In this document: positions 1 to 11,126 of the stretch, piece by piece
Numbering within the stretch: position 1 is the first letter of the stretch
Layout of the letters: every line of letters starts with the position of its first letter
NCBI RefSeq assembly: GCF_010389155.1
Contig: NC_057767.1
Location: forward strand, 5,005,765 to 5,069,764
Source of the DNA: Erigeron canadensis
Lineage: Eukaryota > Streptophyta > Magnoliopsida > Asterales > Asteraceae
DNA: 64,000 nt
Direction of reading: 5' to 3'
The notes under the pieces: model-generated
Told to the model about the DNA's origin: nothing
What the model saw: only the letters and a program-made list of their open reading frames with translations
Database searches by the model: none
Program-made: the position numbers and the translations under genes

Positions 1-1072
1 ATCACATCAGCTATTGGGATTCTTAGGCCCCGGAGGTTCTTAGACCTCATAACCAATGCCCCACATGGGCTTAACGCCGAACCAATTACCATGCTTGGAA
101 CATTCACATCTCATGGTAATTGGCCCAACGTATACATAAAGGTATGCAAGAATACTCACCTCCTCCGCAACAAAGATAATAACGCTAAATGAACAAGCAC
201 AAGCAATCTTCAACCTATGATCATATCGTAAAAAAATGTATAAGCTTACATTCACAACTATGACTAGCTCAACCTAGTCATACTCAATCACTAGCCTTCC
301 TAGACCCAAAACCCAACCCATTTGTCATTGAGTTTCATTTTCTTTAACAAACACACTAGGTAGCTCAATCTACCATTTTCATCAACAATTCCATAACTAG
401 TCAAAACTCATCTTTTCTCAAGAACTCAAATTTATCACATGCACTCATTATTTTCATAATCAAACATATCATATAACTCAATGACAACTAGTTAACTAAG
501 GAATTAGGGAAAAATTAACCATAAATCATTTTTCTAGTAAAACCCCCAAATTGGTTCACTCATGAACCGTAATTTTCAAGAAAATTGACAAAGCTAGATT
601 GGGGAAATTCATTACCTCACAATGGAATTACTTGAGATTTTAAATTCACTAATCCTTCCTTTTTTTTTTTCTTCCCAATTTTCAGCCACCTCCACCAAAA
701 TCACCAAAGCCTATCTTTTAAATTCTTGAATGAAGACTAAAGTTGGTGATGATTGTTATTGTGATTTCTATTCTTGAATTAAAGAGGATTACTTTGATTT
801 TTGAAGAAACAAGATTAGTCTTGCATGAAGAAAATAGAAGAGAATGGAAAAGAGTGAGTGGAAGGAGGATTCTAACAACAAAAGGGATGTCTAGCACATC
901 CAGAAAATGCCACGACCCATTCCAAATTTTGAGGGTAATTTCCCCGCTATCCGCTAAAGTTCCAACTAAATTAACCCCATATTCAAAAATAAAATACTAG
1001 GAAATTACTTTAATGTCAAAACTATAAAAAGGGGTTAATTTCTTTTACCTTTAAAATCTTTGGGGTGTTACA
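1..1072. mobile_element. LTR fragment (Ty3-type style), end at 1072
   Basis: The stretch ends with GGGGTGTTACA at 1072, which reads TGTAACACCCC on the other strand, a typical LTR terminus. Its other end lies outside the window. The reverse complement of this block aligns with 50931 onwards: TGTAACAYYCC start, a shared 'tttcctagtattttattttt' stretch, an 'aggcctaagaacctc' block, and a block reading 'tatgtatacgttggg'. No gag-pol coding is seen, so this is a solo or truncated LTR. The short open frames inside it are not convincing genes. Confidence 0.65.
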
Positions 1073-1861
1073 ATTTTACAACTGCACTACAACTAGCCGA
1101 TCACGTCGAAAGTTGTTCACAATGTATGCAGATAATGTGAAAACCTCTATATCTTATATAACTTTATTATAAAAGTTACATTAATTATTACTCGTATTAT
1201 AGTTTGATGATGGTTATATAAGTTTGTTAGGTACCAGTAGCGAATCTTGAAAATTTTTAGTGAAGGTCGGGATCTAAATTTTTTTTTCCCTAACACTATT
1301 TTTTTTTTAAAATGGGGGTTGCAACCAAGTATATCAAAATTTTTTTACACGAAAACAATATACTCCCTACATTGCAAAAAAAAATTCGGGGGGTCGGGCG
1401 CCCCTCCCCGCCCCTATATAGCTGTACCCATGTTAGGTACTTAAGCATAGATGTGAAACACTTACATATTAATTTTTAAATCACAGAATTTAGGAGGGCC
1501 CAACAATTTATTCATTAAACAAGAAATATAAAAAAAAAATTAATATGTAAAGGGTTACACAAATAAAACTTATGTGCCAGACCAACTTTATATTCACTTA
1601 TACTTAACAAACAATTATTATTCTTGAATGTAAGCAAGAACTAAATGATATTTGCTTCTAATCAAGACCACGTTGACCCATGTTGCGTACTAAAGAAATA
1701 CCATGTTTTGACTCGTTACCAAACCATCCCAGTTTGCCACCTTTAGCTAATCTTAAGACAACTTTGCAGTAAGTGCATACCTAATATTGTTATGTGATGC
1801 AAAAGGTAAATCGTATTGCATATATATATAGTACTTGTAACCTGAAACTCATTTATTACAA
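1073..1861. other. Intergenic, no gene seen
   Basis: AT-rich sequence with homopolymer runs and short open frames that lack codon structure or recognisable motifs. A GC-rich patch near 1389-1415 ('ggggggtcgggcgcccctccccgcccc') looks like the terminus of an unclassified repeat. Confidence 0.4.
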
Positions 1862-2045
1862 TTGCTTGCCACGACTCCCGACACTCTTAAAAACTTCAAA
1901 GGGTATCAACCCAAAATCATTCCCCCAGTTCCACGCTTCTTGAAATCAATACTTGAACCCAAAAACCTCTCAGGCCGAAACTTTTCAGGTTCATCCCATT
2001 GTTTTGGGTCCATCCCAATAGCCCAAACATTAATTGGTCAGTATT
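1862..2045 (-). pseudogene. CYP71-type P450 pseudogene fragment (PERF region)
   Basis: Read on the minus strand from about 2035, the frame gives [10 protein letters not shown], then KQWDEPEKF, then [13 protein letters not shown]. This is the meander/PERF segment of an A-type plant P450 and matches the [10 protein letters not shown]...[14 protein letters not shown] segment of the intact genes in this window. The frame then breaks at a TGA near 1905. Degenerate remnants of the heme-binding loop (an Ile-Pro-Phe, then an Arg-Val...Pro-Gly-like stretch) continue to about 1865. No I-helix exon or N-terminal exon is found nearby, so it is an isolated exon-2 relic. The FLGSSIDFK wording differs from the five intact genes, so it is probably not a recent copy of any of them. 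Confidence 0.75.
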
Positions 2046-2224
2046 GAAGTTCCTTTTTGGAATATCGATCATACATTCATATGATATCTGGAACGAGCAT
2101 AGGAAGTGATATATATTTCATCTCTTGTAAATGAAAAGAAATAATCATGGTGAAAATGTATATAATAAAAAAGAAAGGAATATTAATACGATTTATAGAT
2201 CACTTAGTGTTTTTTTTAGTGTCA

Positions 2225-2400
2225 ACCGAATATCATAATGGAGAGTGTAGATCATGTTGTCTTAACCGGTTCCATGCTAAAGATCAGTTCATTCAATACA
2301 TAGTAGGAGAAAAATCCTCTAGTAGTCCGCCTAAAGGCACAACGACATATTAACAAAAAATCTTCCACTCTAAGACTTGAACTTAGATTTCTCCAAATCA
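2225..2400. repeat. SINE-like repeat, truncated copy
   Basis: The block 'tagatcatgttgtcttaaccggtt', a 'cctctagtagtccgcctaaaggca' block and an 'actctaagacttgaactta' block correspond, with divergence, to the repeat at 34800-35107. The end with tRNA-promoter-like boxes is poorly preserved here. Confidence 0.4.
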
Positions 2401-3110
2401 AAGCCCTCATTTGCAAGGACGGATCTACAATGGGGGCAGCGGGGTTAGCTGCCCCCACTCCAATTTTGGTACAAGGTAATTTTTTAAAATTTAAATGGTA
2501 TATACGTAATTATTTTCTAAAGGATTGGGCTATTAACCATACTTAATTTCTAAAGGATTTAAAATAGAAGTTGGTCCCATAATGGACTATGGGGCATGGG
2601 CCTATTATTATCCACTAACACGACGTTCAAAAAAGAAAAAAGTACATTTCCTAGACACGGCCCATTTTCTTTTTTTCAAATTTTCCTGCAAATTTAATTA
2701 GGGTTCCAGAAAGAAATTGGGTTAAAAAAAGTTTATTGACCGTGTTGCATAAAAATGAAAACCAAATAGGAATCACTAATCAAACAGTAATTTCTGCAAC
2801 AGGTTCGTTCATTTCTTTCTTCCCTTTTATATATTCTTTATTTTATTCTTTTTTGTACAATTTATAAGTACAGGGTTTGTAAAGTATATATTTGACTATG
2901 TAATTTTAGACATGTTATTGAAATGTGACACTTTTTTCAGGAATGATTATGAGGAAAACTAAAAAAAAAAAAGGTGCTAAGAATTTTAATTCTATAAAGA
3001 GACCTGGGTTTGAACCTTCAATTAGATATTACATATTAGGGCTGCATCCATTAACTAATTTTTTTGGAAACTGAAATTTGTAATTTTGTAACTATTTTCC
3101 CTTTGTAGTA
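2401..3110. other. XRCC2 upstream region, no gene seen
   Basis: The patch at 2420-2460 ('tgggggcagcggggttagctgccccc') is a short palindrome typical of an element terminus. The rest is AT-rich with no coding signature. A 5' untranslated exon of XRCC2 could lie near 2700-2805, but this is only a guess from distance and sequence style. Confidence 0.35.
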
Positions 3111-3660
3111 AGTGAGTAAGTAAGTAAGCACCCAATGCCGTCTTTTACGGGTTTTAGGTCTCAATACCTCGACGGTGTATTGGGGAGGGTACAGCTTACT
3201 TGATGCAGGGACCCGTGACCCGACCCAACCCGCAGTATCTTCTATTTAAATAAATAATCTCTTATTTTTATAAGTTATCTTTTTAATTATTAGGATAATT
3301 ACTAATTGATTTGTTAACTAGTTTAATGGATTTAAGATTAGTATAAATAGGGATTCTGGTTATTGTAAAATTCAGTTGATTATTTGAGTTTATAAGAAAA
3401 TTGACTTTTGTCAAGAAACCATGATGGTTTTCAGTTATTTGATCATCTAATGTTCTTGAGCCATTTGATTGCGTGTGAAACTGCATCATTACCCTTATCA
3501 CGACGGTGCATTACCCATACCACGACGGTGTAGAGAGACTGCTTCTAGGTTCTATCTAAGATAGAAAAGGATCTCCAGCCTTGCAAGGCATGAGGATAGA
3601 ACCCTTGACCTCTGACTGTCTTTAGAGGCAAGGGTGTTAACCACTTATCCAACCTTGTTT
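3111..3660 (-). repeat. tRNA-derived SINE-like repeat
   Basis: Read on the minus strand from 3655, the sequence starts TTGGATAAGTGGTTAACACC, resembling a Pol III box A. About 35 nt later comes AGGTCAAGGGTTCTATCCTC, resembling a box B. The 'cgacggtgta' body block recurs here and also near 17045 and 53475, where further copies lie. This copy seems interrupted by a unique insert at about 3240-3500. Confidence 0.55.
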
Positions 3661-4706
3661 TTTTTTTGGAGTTTTTAGTAGCTTTCCGAAGGTTAAAAGC
3701 ATGTTGCATACTTATCGCATTTTGGACTTAAGCCAAGAACTTATAGGTCTCTCTTAAACCTAGCTGAAGCCGCAAATCAGATTATACATTTACCGCCTTT
3801 CTTGCATATATCGAACCTTAAGGTTAACTAAATACAAACTTTAAATTGCCTTTAAGACTTAGAAGCTGAACTGTAGTTTAGGATATGTAAATATTGATTT
3901 GAAGTTTAGTTTTATTATTGTATCAGACTATCAGATCTCGGTATACAAAATTTTGAAAGCGATTTATCTCAAGTTTGAAATTGATTTATGATTCTTGTTG
4001 TTTAACTGGTGAGAATATGGGATTTTTTTTTTGTAAAGTGTGATTTTTTTGTCAAGTGATTGGATCAATTTTCGACCTGAACTGATTATTAGTTTGGTAC
4101 ATAGGTGTTTATGCAGTAGATAGTTGACCCAGTTTATAGAATGTAAACTTGACTGATATATTGCTGCGGAGTGTGATATGAAAGCAACTTGATGACAATA
4201 GTCATATATCTTGAACGTCAATATGCATGATCCGAGACTTGCTGAAAAATTTATGAATGAAAAATCAGAAAACAGTTTAAAGCTATTTAAAGATTTCAAT
4301 TTAAGAGATTGGTTGTTTCAGTTTTTTTACCATTAAGATTGCTCACTTTCGAGAAATGGTTGATTCTTATGTTAACTACCAGATATAAAGTACAGAAGAC
4401 TGCCCGCCTCAAAAAACTAGAAGCTTTTATTAGAAGATATAGATTTGATCACTTAAGTGGACAAGTGGTTCATTTGTAATCAGTTTATTGGACAAACTAA
4501 AATATATCGTGACATTTTTATATATTCGTGACAGTGTTACATTCTTTCTTCCAAAATGTTCACTTTAATGGTCGTAGTATTATCTTTTTGTTGGAAAATG
4601 ATAGATATATGCTGATGGTGAAAGTGTGGTGATTCATTAGTAACTGTATTACTTATTTTATTGTCAGGGTTAATCTGTCCCTTAGTTTGACCCGGTCACT
4701 GTAAAT
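3661..4706. other. XRCC2 promoter / 5' flank
   Basis: No open frame with coding character. A pyrimidine-rich tract followed by CAG at 4666-4668 ('tattttattgtcag|ggttaat') is a plausible splice acceptor of a 5'UTR intron ending about 38 nt before the ATG at 4707. That is an inference from the motif alone. Confidence 0.35.
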
Positions 4707-5651
4707 ATGGCTAAAGGATGGATAAGTGGAGATGAGAGCGCAAAAGAAATGCTGGGCAGGGCTCTTAAAGATCGACCATTGCTGATGTTGCCTTCCCCCC
4801 TTAATAGGGTACCTCTTGGTGTCAATAACATCGTTGAGATTTTAGGGCCATCTCCTTCTGCCAAAAGCGAGATCTTGCTGCAAATGGCTGTTACTTGTAT
4901 TCTACCCAAGAACCGAAATGGAGTGGAATATGGAGGCATGGGACTTTCTGTGTTGTTCTTGGACTTAGATTGTCGACTTGACATCTTTCGCCTTTCGCAG
5001 TCTCTGAAACTACAGATAACGAAAGCCATTAGATTGCATAAAGTTACAAATAATCAGAAGGATGGTGAATACGAAATTGAGGAATTGAACTTATTTACAG
5101 AGTGCATGAAAAGGTTTTCTTACACACGTTGCTATGATAGCTTTGAGTTTCTTGCTTGTTTAAAGGTATTGCATTACAAACTCGAGAAAGATAGAAGCAT
5201 GGATGGTAGTGCCAGTGGTGTTCGTGTTCTTATGATTGACAACATAGGCGCATTTTATTGGATTGATCGTGTCTTCTCATCTCTCCCTCAAGGGAACACC
5301 AGTAGGAAAAATATCTGTCTTCAAAGTGTTACTGAAGCCGTTGTTCAAGAGATAAAGAAACTTTTGATGCTACATCCCCTGCTTGTTGTAGCTACAAAAA
5401 CAGTTACAAGTCAAGTCAAAAGCTCATATTCTAGCCGGGTTTCAATCCCTTTATATCGTGAGTATATGCCATCAATCTGGCAGTCTTTTGTTACTCACAG
5501 GATTCTTGTTAGAGCTGCCGACGACAAAAGAAAGCTTAATGATCGGGATTCATATTTGGCAGAGTGGTTGTTGCCAGCTCTAAAGCTCACAGATCAGTTT
5601 GTTGTTGATGACAATGGAATTACCACTTTGATGCGAGGATTAGTAAACTAA
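4707..5651 (+). CDS. XRCC2: DNA repair protein XRCC2 homologue (RAD51 paralogue)
   Basis: Encodes 314 aa in one uninterrupted exon. The order of features fits plant XRCC2: an N-terminal MAKGWISGDESAKEML, a P-loop region at residues 43-57 (VEILGPSPSAKSEIL), the FLDLDCRLDIFRLSQ strand-helix at about 84-98, a CMKRF..RCYDS segment at 133-145, a Walker-B-like VLMIDNIGAF at 174-183 (Asp178), and a C-terminal MPSIWQSFVTHRI segment. XRCC2 acts in the nucleus as a RAD51 paralogue in the BCDX2-type complex, supporting homologous recombination and meiotic or somatic break repair. The Walker A motif is non-canonical: G47xxxxA52-K53-S54, with Ala where the consensus has Gly. Start chosen because this ATG begins the conserved N-terminus. 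The frame is open to TAA at 5649-5651. It stands alone and has no functional link to the neighbouring P450s. The name rests on recalled family features, not a search. Confidence 0.85.
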   Translation: MAKGWISGDESAKEMLGRALKDRPLLMLPSPLNRVPLGVNNIVEILGPSPSAKSEILLQMAVTCILPKNRNGVEYGGMGLSVLFLDLDCRLDIFRLSQSLKLQITKAIRLHKVTNNQKDGEYEIEELNLFTECMKRFSYTRCYDSFEFLACLKVLHYKLEKDRSMDGSASGVRVLMIDNIGAFYWIDRVFSSLPQGNTSRKNICLQSVTEAVVQEIKKLLMLHPLLVVATKTVTSQVKSSYSSRVSIPLYREYMPSIWQSFVTHRILVRAADDKRKLNDRDSYLAEWLLPALKLTDQFVVDDNGITTLMRGLVN

Positions 5652-6422
5652 ACACTATGCAGTTTCATGATTTTGGTTTTTGGATGCATTCTTTGTGCTC
5701 GATCAAACATGAAAAGTAATGTAAATTTCATCACATGGCCGATTCTGCTTCACCAAAGTCGGGATTGATATATCTTCAGTTGCAGAATCATCAGGACACT
5801 ATGGTAATCTTCCATATATGTTTGTATATATCGAAACATACATACTGGAATAGAAGGTTCAAATTAGCACATAACATAACATAGTGGCAAATTGCAGGAA
5901 ACATATGCACGCGGTATAGTTATAGATTTTTGTCACCATGTGAACCAGAAAATGTCACGTAGAGTTGTAGACACATGATTTGACTGCTGATATCAAATTT
6001 AACAAATGCATAGCCTTTTGGAACTGCTTTGGGCTCTTGCAATACCTTTGAATATTTCAACGTTGGTTTTAGATTTTGAGGCAATTTGAGCAGTTTAAGT
6101 TTTAAAGCAACTGATGGTTGTTATTCACTTTATGCCCTTACTTTTTTGAGTTTGCATTCTGTTTTTTGTTACCTGACTGCATAAATTTGCTTTCAGTACC
6201 AGAGTGCCAGACTTCTTACATGTGTGTGAAAGAGTAAGTTCGACTTATCTCCTGTAACCTAAAAGGTAGATGCTTCATATCCACAACACATTCAGAATCG
6301 GAACCATCTAAATGATGCAAAAGTTGTATCTGTATCACTAGATGTGCGTCTAGGACTTGAATCCAGATCCACGTCCAAGCCTAGATGTAGATGGAAAATT
6401 CTTGCAACTCTTCAATAGTAGA
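5652..6422. other. XRCC2 3' flank
   Basis: Contains the 3'UTR and downstream sequence of XRCC2. No further coding frame or convincing element was recognised. Confidence 0.35.
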
Positions 6423-6616
6423 AGGTTTAATCACCGGATGATCAATGTACTTTCTTTCATGTACATGGTTGCCTATTAAACTAGATTATTGATATGTATT
6501 ACCCATATACTTTTTAACTTTGTACATGGTTTATCAATTGTTGATTGATACATATCAATAATCCAGTTTAATGGACAACTATGTACATGAGAAATAGTCA
6601 TCTAATGATTAAACCC
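6423..6616. mobile_element. Foldback MITE
   Basis: The two halves are inverted copies. The left starts GGTTTAATCACCGGATGA and the right ends TCATCTAATGATTAAACCC. The arms also share CATGTACATGGTTG / CAACTATGTACATG and the block around 'ttgatatgta'. It forms a ~190 bp hairpin without coding capacity. The target duplication is unclear, so the superfamily is not assigned. Confidence 0.6.
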
Positions 6617-7186
6617 ATAATAGAAAATATTAGAATTATTTTTCAATAAATGACTATAAGTTATGATTAAAAAAGAAAATTTTGATCCCCCTAAAATATG
6701 ACCGTACTTAATTCTCACAATATTTATAAATTTTTTTATTTTCTAATAATTTTTCTAAAAGGTATTATGATAATATTTGAACTTGTAAGTTGCAAGTTTG
6801 TAACCTACTAACCTTGTATGTATTGGATCATCAGTTCATTACACTAATACACTTATTACCAAGAGTCCAATACCAAGATTCGTGGGTCTTTTCTTTATAG
6901 TGATTTGTACATTTTAATATATGAAACCCCTAATGATTTCTCATTGTATAATAATGGTCGCGTGTTTAATCATTCGACCTCGTATATTAGGTAAACAAAC
7001 TACTTAATTAGTACTTTTAATCTCGTTGACTCAATTTTAAAAGTACATCTTGTCGAGGCGAGTGATTAAAGTATGTTATCCGAAGTTTAGTATGACCTCG
7101 CATGTCGAGTGATTTACTTACCATTTATGCTTAAAAGATATAGAAATAGAAAGAATAGTCACTCATATTTTTAGCATATATATAAG

Positions 7187-7552
7187 TAGGTGTTTGGTAG
7201 GATAGAATAATAACGAATGGAGAGAATGAAAATAATAAGAAAGAGAATGAGCATATGGAAAAAGAATATATTAAGTTGTTTGGTAATAATTATAGAGAAT
7301 GAACATAAGAGAAATAAAAAAAAATAAACAAAATTAATCAAAAAAAATCAAAAAAATATACATAACTTAATAGTTTTATACTTTAAGAAATATATATAAA
7401 TAATACAAAAACTTCATAAAAAAATATATAAAAAAAAAAAAAAACCATTCACACTTCCCTCTTTTCCTTTCCATTCTCTAGTGCAACCAAACTAGAAAAG
7501 AATTTTCATTCCTTTTCTCCCCTTTTCATTCCACTCAACCAAATACCCCCTT
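7187..7552. mobile_element. Foldback element with GGTGTTTGGTA / ACCAAATACCCCC ends
   Basis: The left end reads aGGTGTTTGGTAGGATAG and the right end CTCAACCAAATACCCCC, inverted relative to each other. The inner arms are purine-rich ('gaatggagagaatg') and pyrimidine-rich ('ccattctc') respectively. This is the style of plant hAT-like MITEs. No clear target duplication was found. Confidence 0.5.
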
Positions 7553-7594
7553 AATTAAGTATATAACTTGGAAAAGGAAATATATATGCATCCA

Positions 7595-7985
7595 ATAGGC
7601 ATTGGCTGATCCATGCTAATCACCATGCTAATCACCTGCAATGTTTGTGGAATGTAAACAGTCAACGGGTCAACGTGAAAGTAGTGACCGGCTAACTTCT
7701 TACCCGGTAACTTTTGTTTACTATGAGACTCATGAACAAGTTTCCTGAATACAATAAAGCCGACTTAGAGTTCGTGCACACAATAACTTTTCAGGATTAG
7801 TTAACTGAATTCCGACGCACTTAGCCCTAGTAAAAATAATACTCCCATTTCAAAGGAAAGGGCATTTTTTTAACATAAACCAGTTCTTTTGGAAGACGTA
7901 AACTCAAGTTTTATTTCATAAGATCTTCTCTAGCATTTGGCTCATTGGCTGATCCATGCTAATCACCTGCAATGTTTGTGGAATG
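7595..7985. repeat. Short direct repeat in P450-1 upstream region
   Basis: The motif 'ttggctgatccatgctaatc', followed by 'acctgcaatgtttgtggaatg', occurs at about 7602-7653 and again at about 7945-7986. The first copy has an extra 'accatgctaatc' internal duplication. It lies 0.5-0.8 kb upstream of the P450-1 start. Confidence 0.65.
7828..7918 (+). repeat. Left arm of long inverted repeat enclosing P450-1
   Basis: This ~90 bp block (TAGTAAAAATAATACTCCCA ... to TTTTATTTCA) recurs as its reverse complement at 10272-10363 with only about three differences (a/c, c/t and one indel). The arms lie about 525 bp upstream of the start and 230 bp downstream of the stop of P450-1. Confidence 0.85.
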
Positions 7986-8369
7986 AACAGGTTGAAATAC
8001 AAATATTTATGGACTAGAAATTACGCGATGCTAAAAACTCTAAACGAACAGATTTGGAACCACCTAACGAATTGAACTACAGTTAACGTTAATGGGAATT
8101 TTTTTTTTTTTTTTATAGTGTAATAATTCTTTCTTGTTATTAATATAATATGTTTATCTAATGTAATGTATTTTTAGTAAATGTAATGTTTATTTCATTT
8201 CTACAATGTATTTATTCTATAAATGTATGTTTTTTTAATTAATTATTGTGTTTAATTAATTCTAAAATAAAAAAAAATAGATATATATAGTCAAGGGTAG
8301 TGAAGAGATGCTCATGGCAAAGGGTATGTGACATGAAGAAAAAATAGGTTGACTTATTGTTGGAGATGC

Positions 8370-8377
8370 TATATATA
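8370..8377 (+). promoter_or_regulatory. TATA box of P450-1
   Basis: TATATATA within 'gatgctatatatattc' lies about 66 nt before the ATG at 8443. Plant TATA-to-start spacing of ~30 nt would give a 5'UTR of about 40 nt. Confidence 0.55.
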
Positions 8378-8442
8378 TTCATCTTGTGCTTCAACCTTCT
8401 AATCCATAACTCCATCCAAAGTTAACTAACTAACAAATAACA

Positions 8443-10040
8443 ATGTTGTTCATCTTTCAAGATCTCTTATCATCTCTTCTGCTTCCTTTACTCACTTTGG
8501 TGATTGCCATCCTATCAAAATGGTATTTCTTTCCTTCAAAAATCATAAAAAACCTACCACCTTCTCCAACAAAGCTTCCAATAATCGGAAACTTGCACCA
8601 ACTAGGCTCAAGTCCACACCGTTCTCTCCAAGCTTTAGCCAAGAAACATGGCCCTCTCATGCTCCTTCATTTCGGCCGTGTGCCTGTTGTCGTAGTCTCT
8701 TCTGCTGACGCATCTCGAGAAATCATGAAAACCAATGACTTATTATTTGCCAATCGCGCCAAATCAAGCGTCCCAAGCATACTATCTTATAATGCAAGGG
8801 ACATTGCATTTGCCGATTATGGAGAGTATTGGAGACAGATCAAAAGCATTGCTGTCCTCCAACTACTAAGCCAAAAAAGAGTTCAATCCTTTCGTCGAAT
8901 GAGAGAAGAAGAAACAGATCTCCTTATCGAAAGGATCAAAAATCTCAGCCGCTCATCTTCTTCTGTCATTAATTTAAGTGAGTTGATTATTTTACTAACA
9001 AATGGTGTCATTTGTAGAGCTGCATTGGGCCGGAAACACGAAGACAAGAAATTTAAAGAGCTATTTGCTCACTTTGTGGAGTTGCTTGGTGTTTTTAGTG
9101 TTGGGGATTATATCCCCTGGCTCTCGTGGGTGGATCGTTTAAACGGATATGATGCTAGGGCAGTGAAAATTGCTGCCGAATTTGATACATTTCTTGAAGG
9201 CGTGATTAAAGAGCACGTCGACAAGAATAAACAAACGTCTAGCAGCGACAATGATGAAGACAAAGATTTTGTGGACATTCTACTTGAAATACAGAACGAA
9301 AAGGATGCTAATTTCGCTCTTGACAGAGATACTGTTAAGGCTCTTATCTTGGTAATAAACTGGGTAAACTTTTATTAACTAATGTCATATTTGTATTTGT
9401 TTGATTATTGAATGTTATGTATATATAGGATGTGTTCACTGGGGGAACTGATTCAACTTACGCGACGCTAGAGTGGGAACTCAGTGAGTTACTACGTAAC
9501 CCACAAACACTGAAAAGACTACAAAACGAGGTGCGCCAAGTAGCCAAAGGAAAGCCGAGGATCACTGATGAAGACCTAGAACAAATGCACTATTTAAAGG
9601 CCGTTGTCAAGGAAACGTTCCGAATGCATACACCACTACCATTACTTGTCCCTCGTGAATCGACCCAAGATGTTAAGGTAATGGGTTATGATATTGCAGC
9701 CGGGACACAAGTCTTGATCAACGCGTGGGCTGTTGGGAGAGACCCGTGTATATGGGTCAACCCGGATGAGTTCCAGCCCGAAAGGTTTTTGAACAGTTGT
9801 GTTGATTATAAAGGGGTTCATTTTGAGTTGACCCCATTTGGTGCTGGCAGGAGGAAATGCCCTGGGATTCAGTTTGCGATGAGCGTTAATGAGCTTGCGT
9901 TGGCTAAATTGGTGCACAAGTTTGATTTCGTGTTGCCTGATGGCCAAAAAGGGGAGGATTTGGATATGAGTGAGACTACTGGGATCACTGTTCATAAGAA
10001 ATTGCCTTTACTTGTCGTAGCAACAGCTCCATACGTTTGA
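8443..10040 (+). CDS. Cytochrome P450, CYP71 family (P450-1)
   Basis: Two exons, 8443-9351 (303 codons) and 9429-10040 (203 codons plus stop), are joined through a 77 bp phase-0 intron (ATCTTG|gtaata ... tatatag|GATGTG), giving 506 aa. An ER membrane anchor spans about residues 3-30. It is followed by a hinge [12 protein letters not shown] (39-50), the C-helix WRQIK, I-helix GGTDST (308-313), ExxR Glu365-Arg368, PERF 420-423 and heme loop [10 protein letters not shown] with ligand Cys447. It is a monooxygenase using O2 and electrons from P450 reductase on the cytosolic ER face; the substrate is unknown. Oddity: the usual Asp-Thr of the oxygen-activation groove is Asp311-Ser312 here, whereas the other four genes keep Thr. 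Length and all core motifs are otherwise normal, so it is probably functional. The whole gene sits between the arms of a near-perfect inverted repeat. The CYP71A-like placement is from recalled sequence style. Confidence 0.93.
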
Positions 10041-10271
10041 TCGATTATTGCGTTAAGGTTTCAAGCTAAATATTACTCCTAGCTAGCAAAAATAAAACGA
10101 TATTTTGTGTTCAATGAAAAAAAAAAAAACCAGGAAGATCAATAGCTAGTGCTAATAAGAGAACTGTGTTTACATGTATTATGGTTATTATCATGTATTG
10201 TATGTGTCTACAACTATTTGAAATCATATATTATCTATTATTATCTTTTAAAAGATATATATAAGTAAATA

Positions 10272-10363
10272 TGAAATAAAACTTGGAGTTTACATCTTCC
10301 AAAAGAACTGGTTTATGTTAAAAAAATGCCCTTTCCTTTGAAATGGGAGTATTGTTTTTACTA
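10272..10363 (-). repeat. Right arm of long inverted repeat enclosing P450-1
   Basis: Reverse complement of 7828-7918, starting TGAAATAAAACTTGGAGTTT and ending at 'attgtttttacta'. The flanks outside the two arms show no matching target duplication. Confidence 0.85.
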
Positions 10364-11126
10364 TTGATGTATTTTTTTATTTTTTCTAATTTCCGATCTT
10401 CAGAGAGGTTGGTAGATCCCAAGTAATTTGAAACGAATGTAATTACGAAATTTTGGCAAAACCCCAACAAGTTGCTACTAATTATCGTGTATATATTATC
10501 ACATTATGATATTCAGTTCGCACCTATTAAAAAAAAATCCTAACATTTCTTCAGATATATATTTTTTAATATTTTATTGCGTTCTTACAATTGCGTTTAT
10601 GGGGCAACTTAGAAAATAGGGATTTTACACATTACAATTTCTTGCATTTTATATAAAAAAAATTTCTCCGTTCAAAAAAAGCAGAAAGAATGTATGCACT
10701 ACTAATATTAAAAACAGGGATTCCTTTTTTTGTTTTAACGTTCAAAATAATAATGGGATGATTTGGATATGTTGTTGTCGTGATACACTCATGTAGTTCT
10801 CATATGTCATAATTTTCAATTCACCAAGTACATCGATGTGCCTCTTTGAGACCTTAAAGGATGTCCTATTTGTCATTAAATATAGTATAAAGTTAATTAA
10901 ATATTGAAGGTCGTTATTTTTGTCCTAGGGTATTTAAGGTGGGTATATATTCTTGTTTGTAACACACAATAGGTGACATTATTTAAGCTAACCAATTTAT
11001 TATTAAATTATAAAGCTAATTAAATAGGTAAAATTAATTAAGGTGGGTATTTTTGTTTGTAACACAACAACAATAGAGACAACTTGACAACCATTGGTGC
11101 CATGCCATCATGTCATTATATCAGGT
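10364..11126. other. Intergenic, no gene seen
   Basis: AT-rich sequence with no coding frame. A short near-repeat ('aaggtgggtatatattcttgtttgtaacac' near 10938 and a related block near 11040) suggests local duplication. Confidence 0.35.

Noticed and set aside
3550..3660. Possible tRNA gene (box A/B-like sequence)
   Set aside because: No cloverleaf with acceptor stem could be folded by eye, and the sequence continues into a body shared with other SINE-like copies.
4682..5029. 115 aa open frame on the minus strand over XRCC2
   Set aside because: Shadow of the conserved XRCC2 coding frame.
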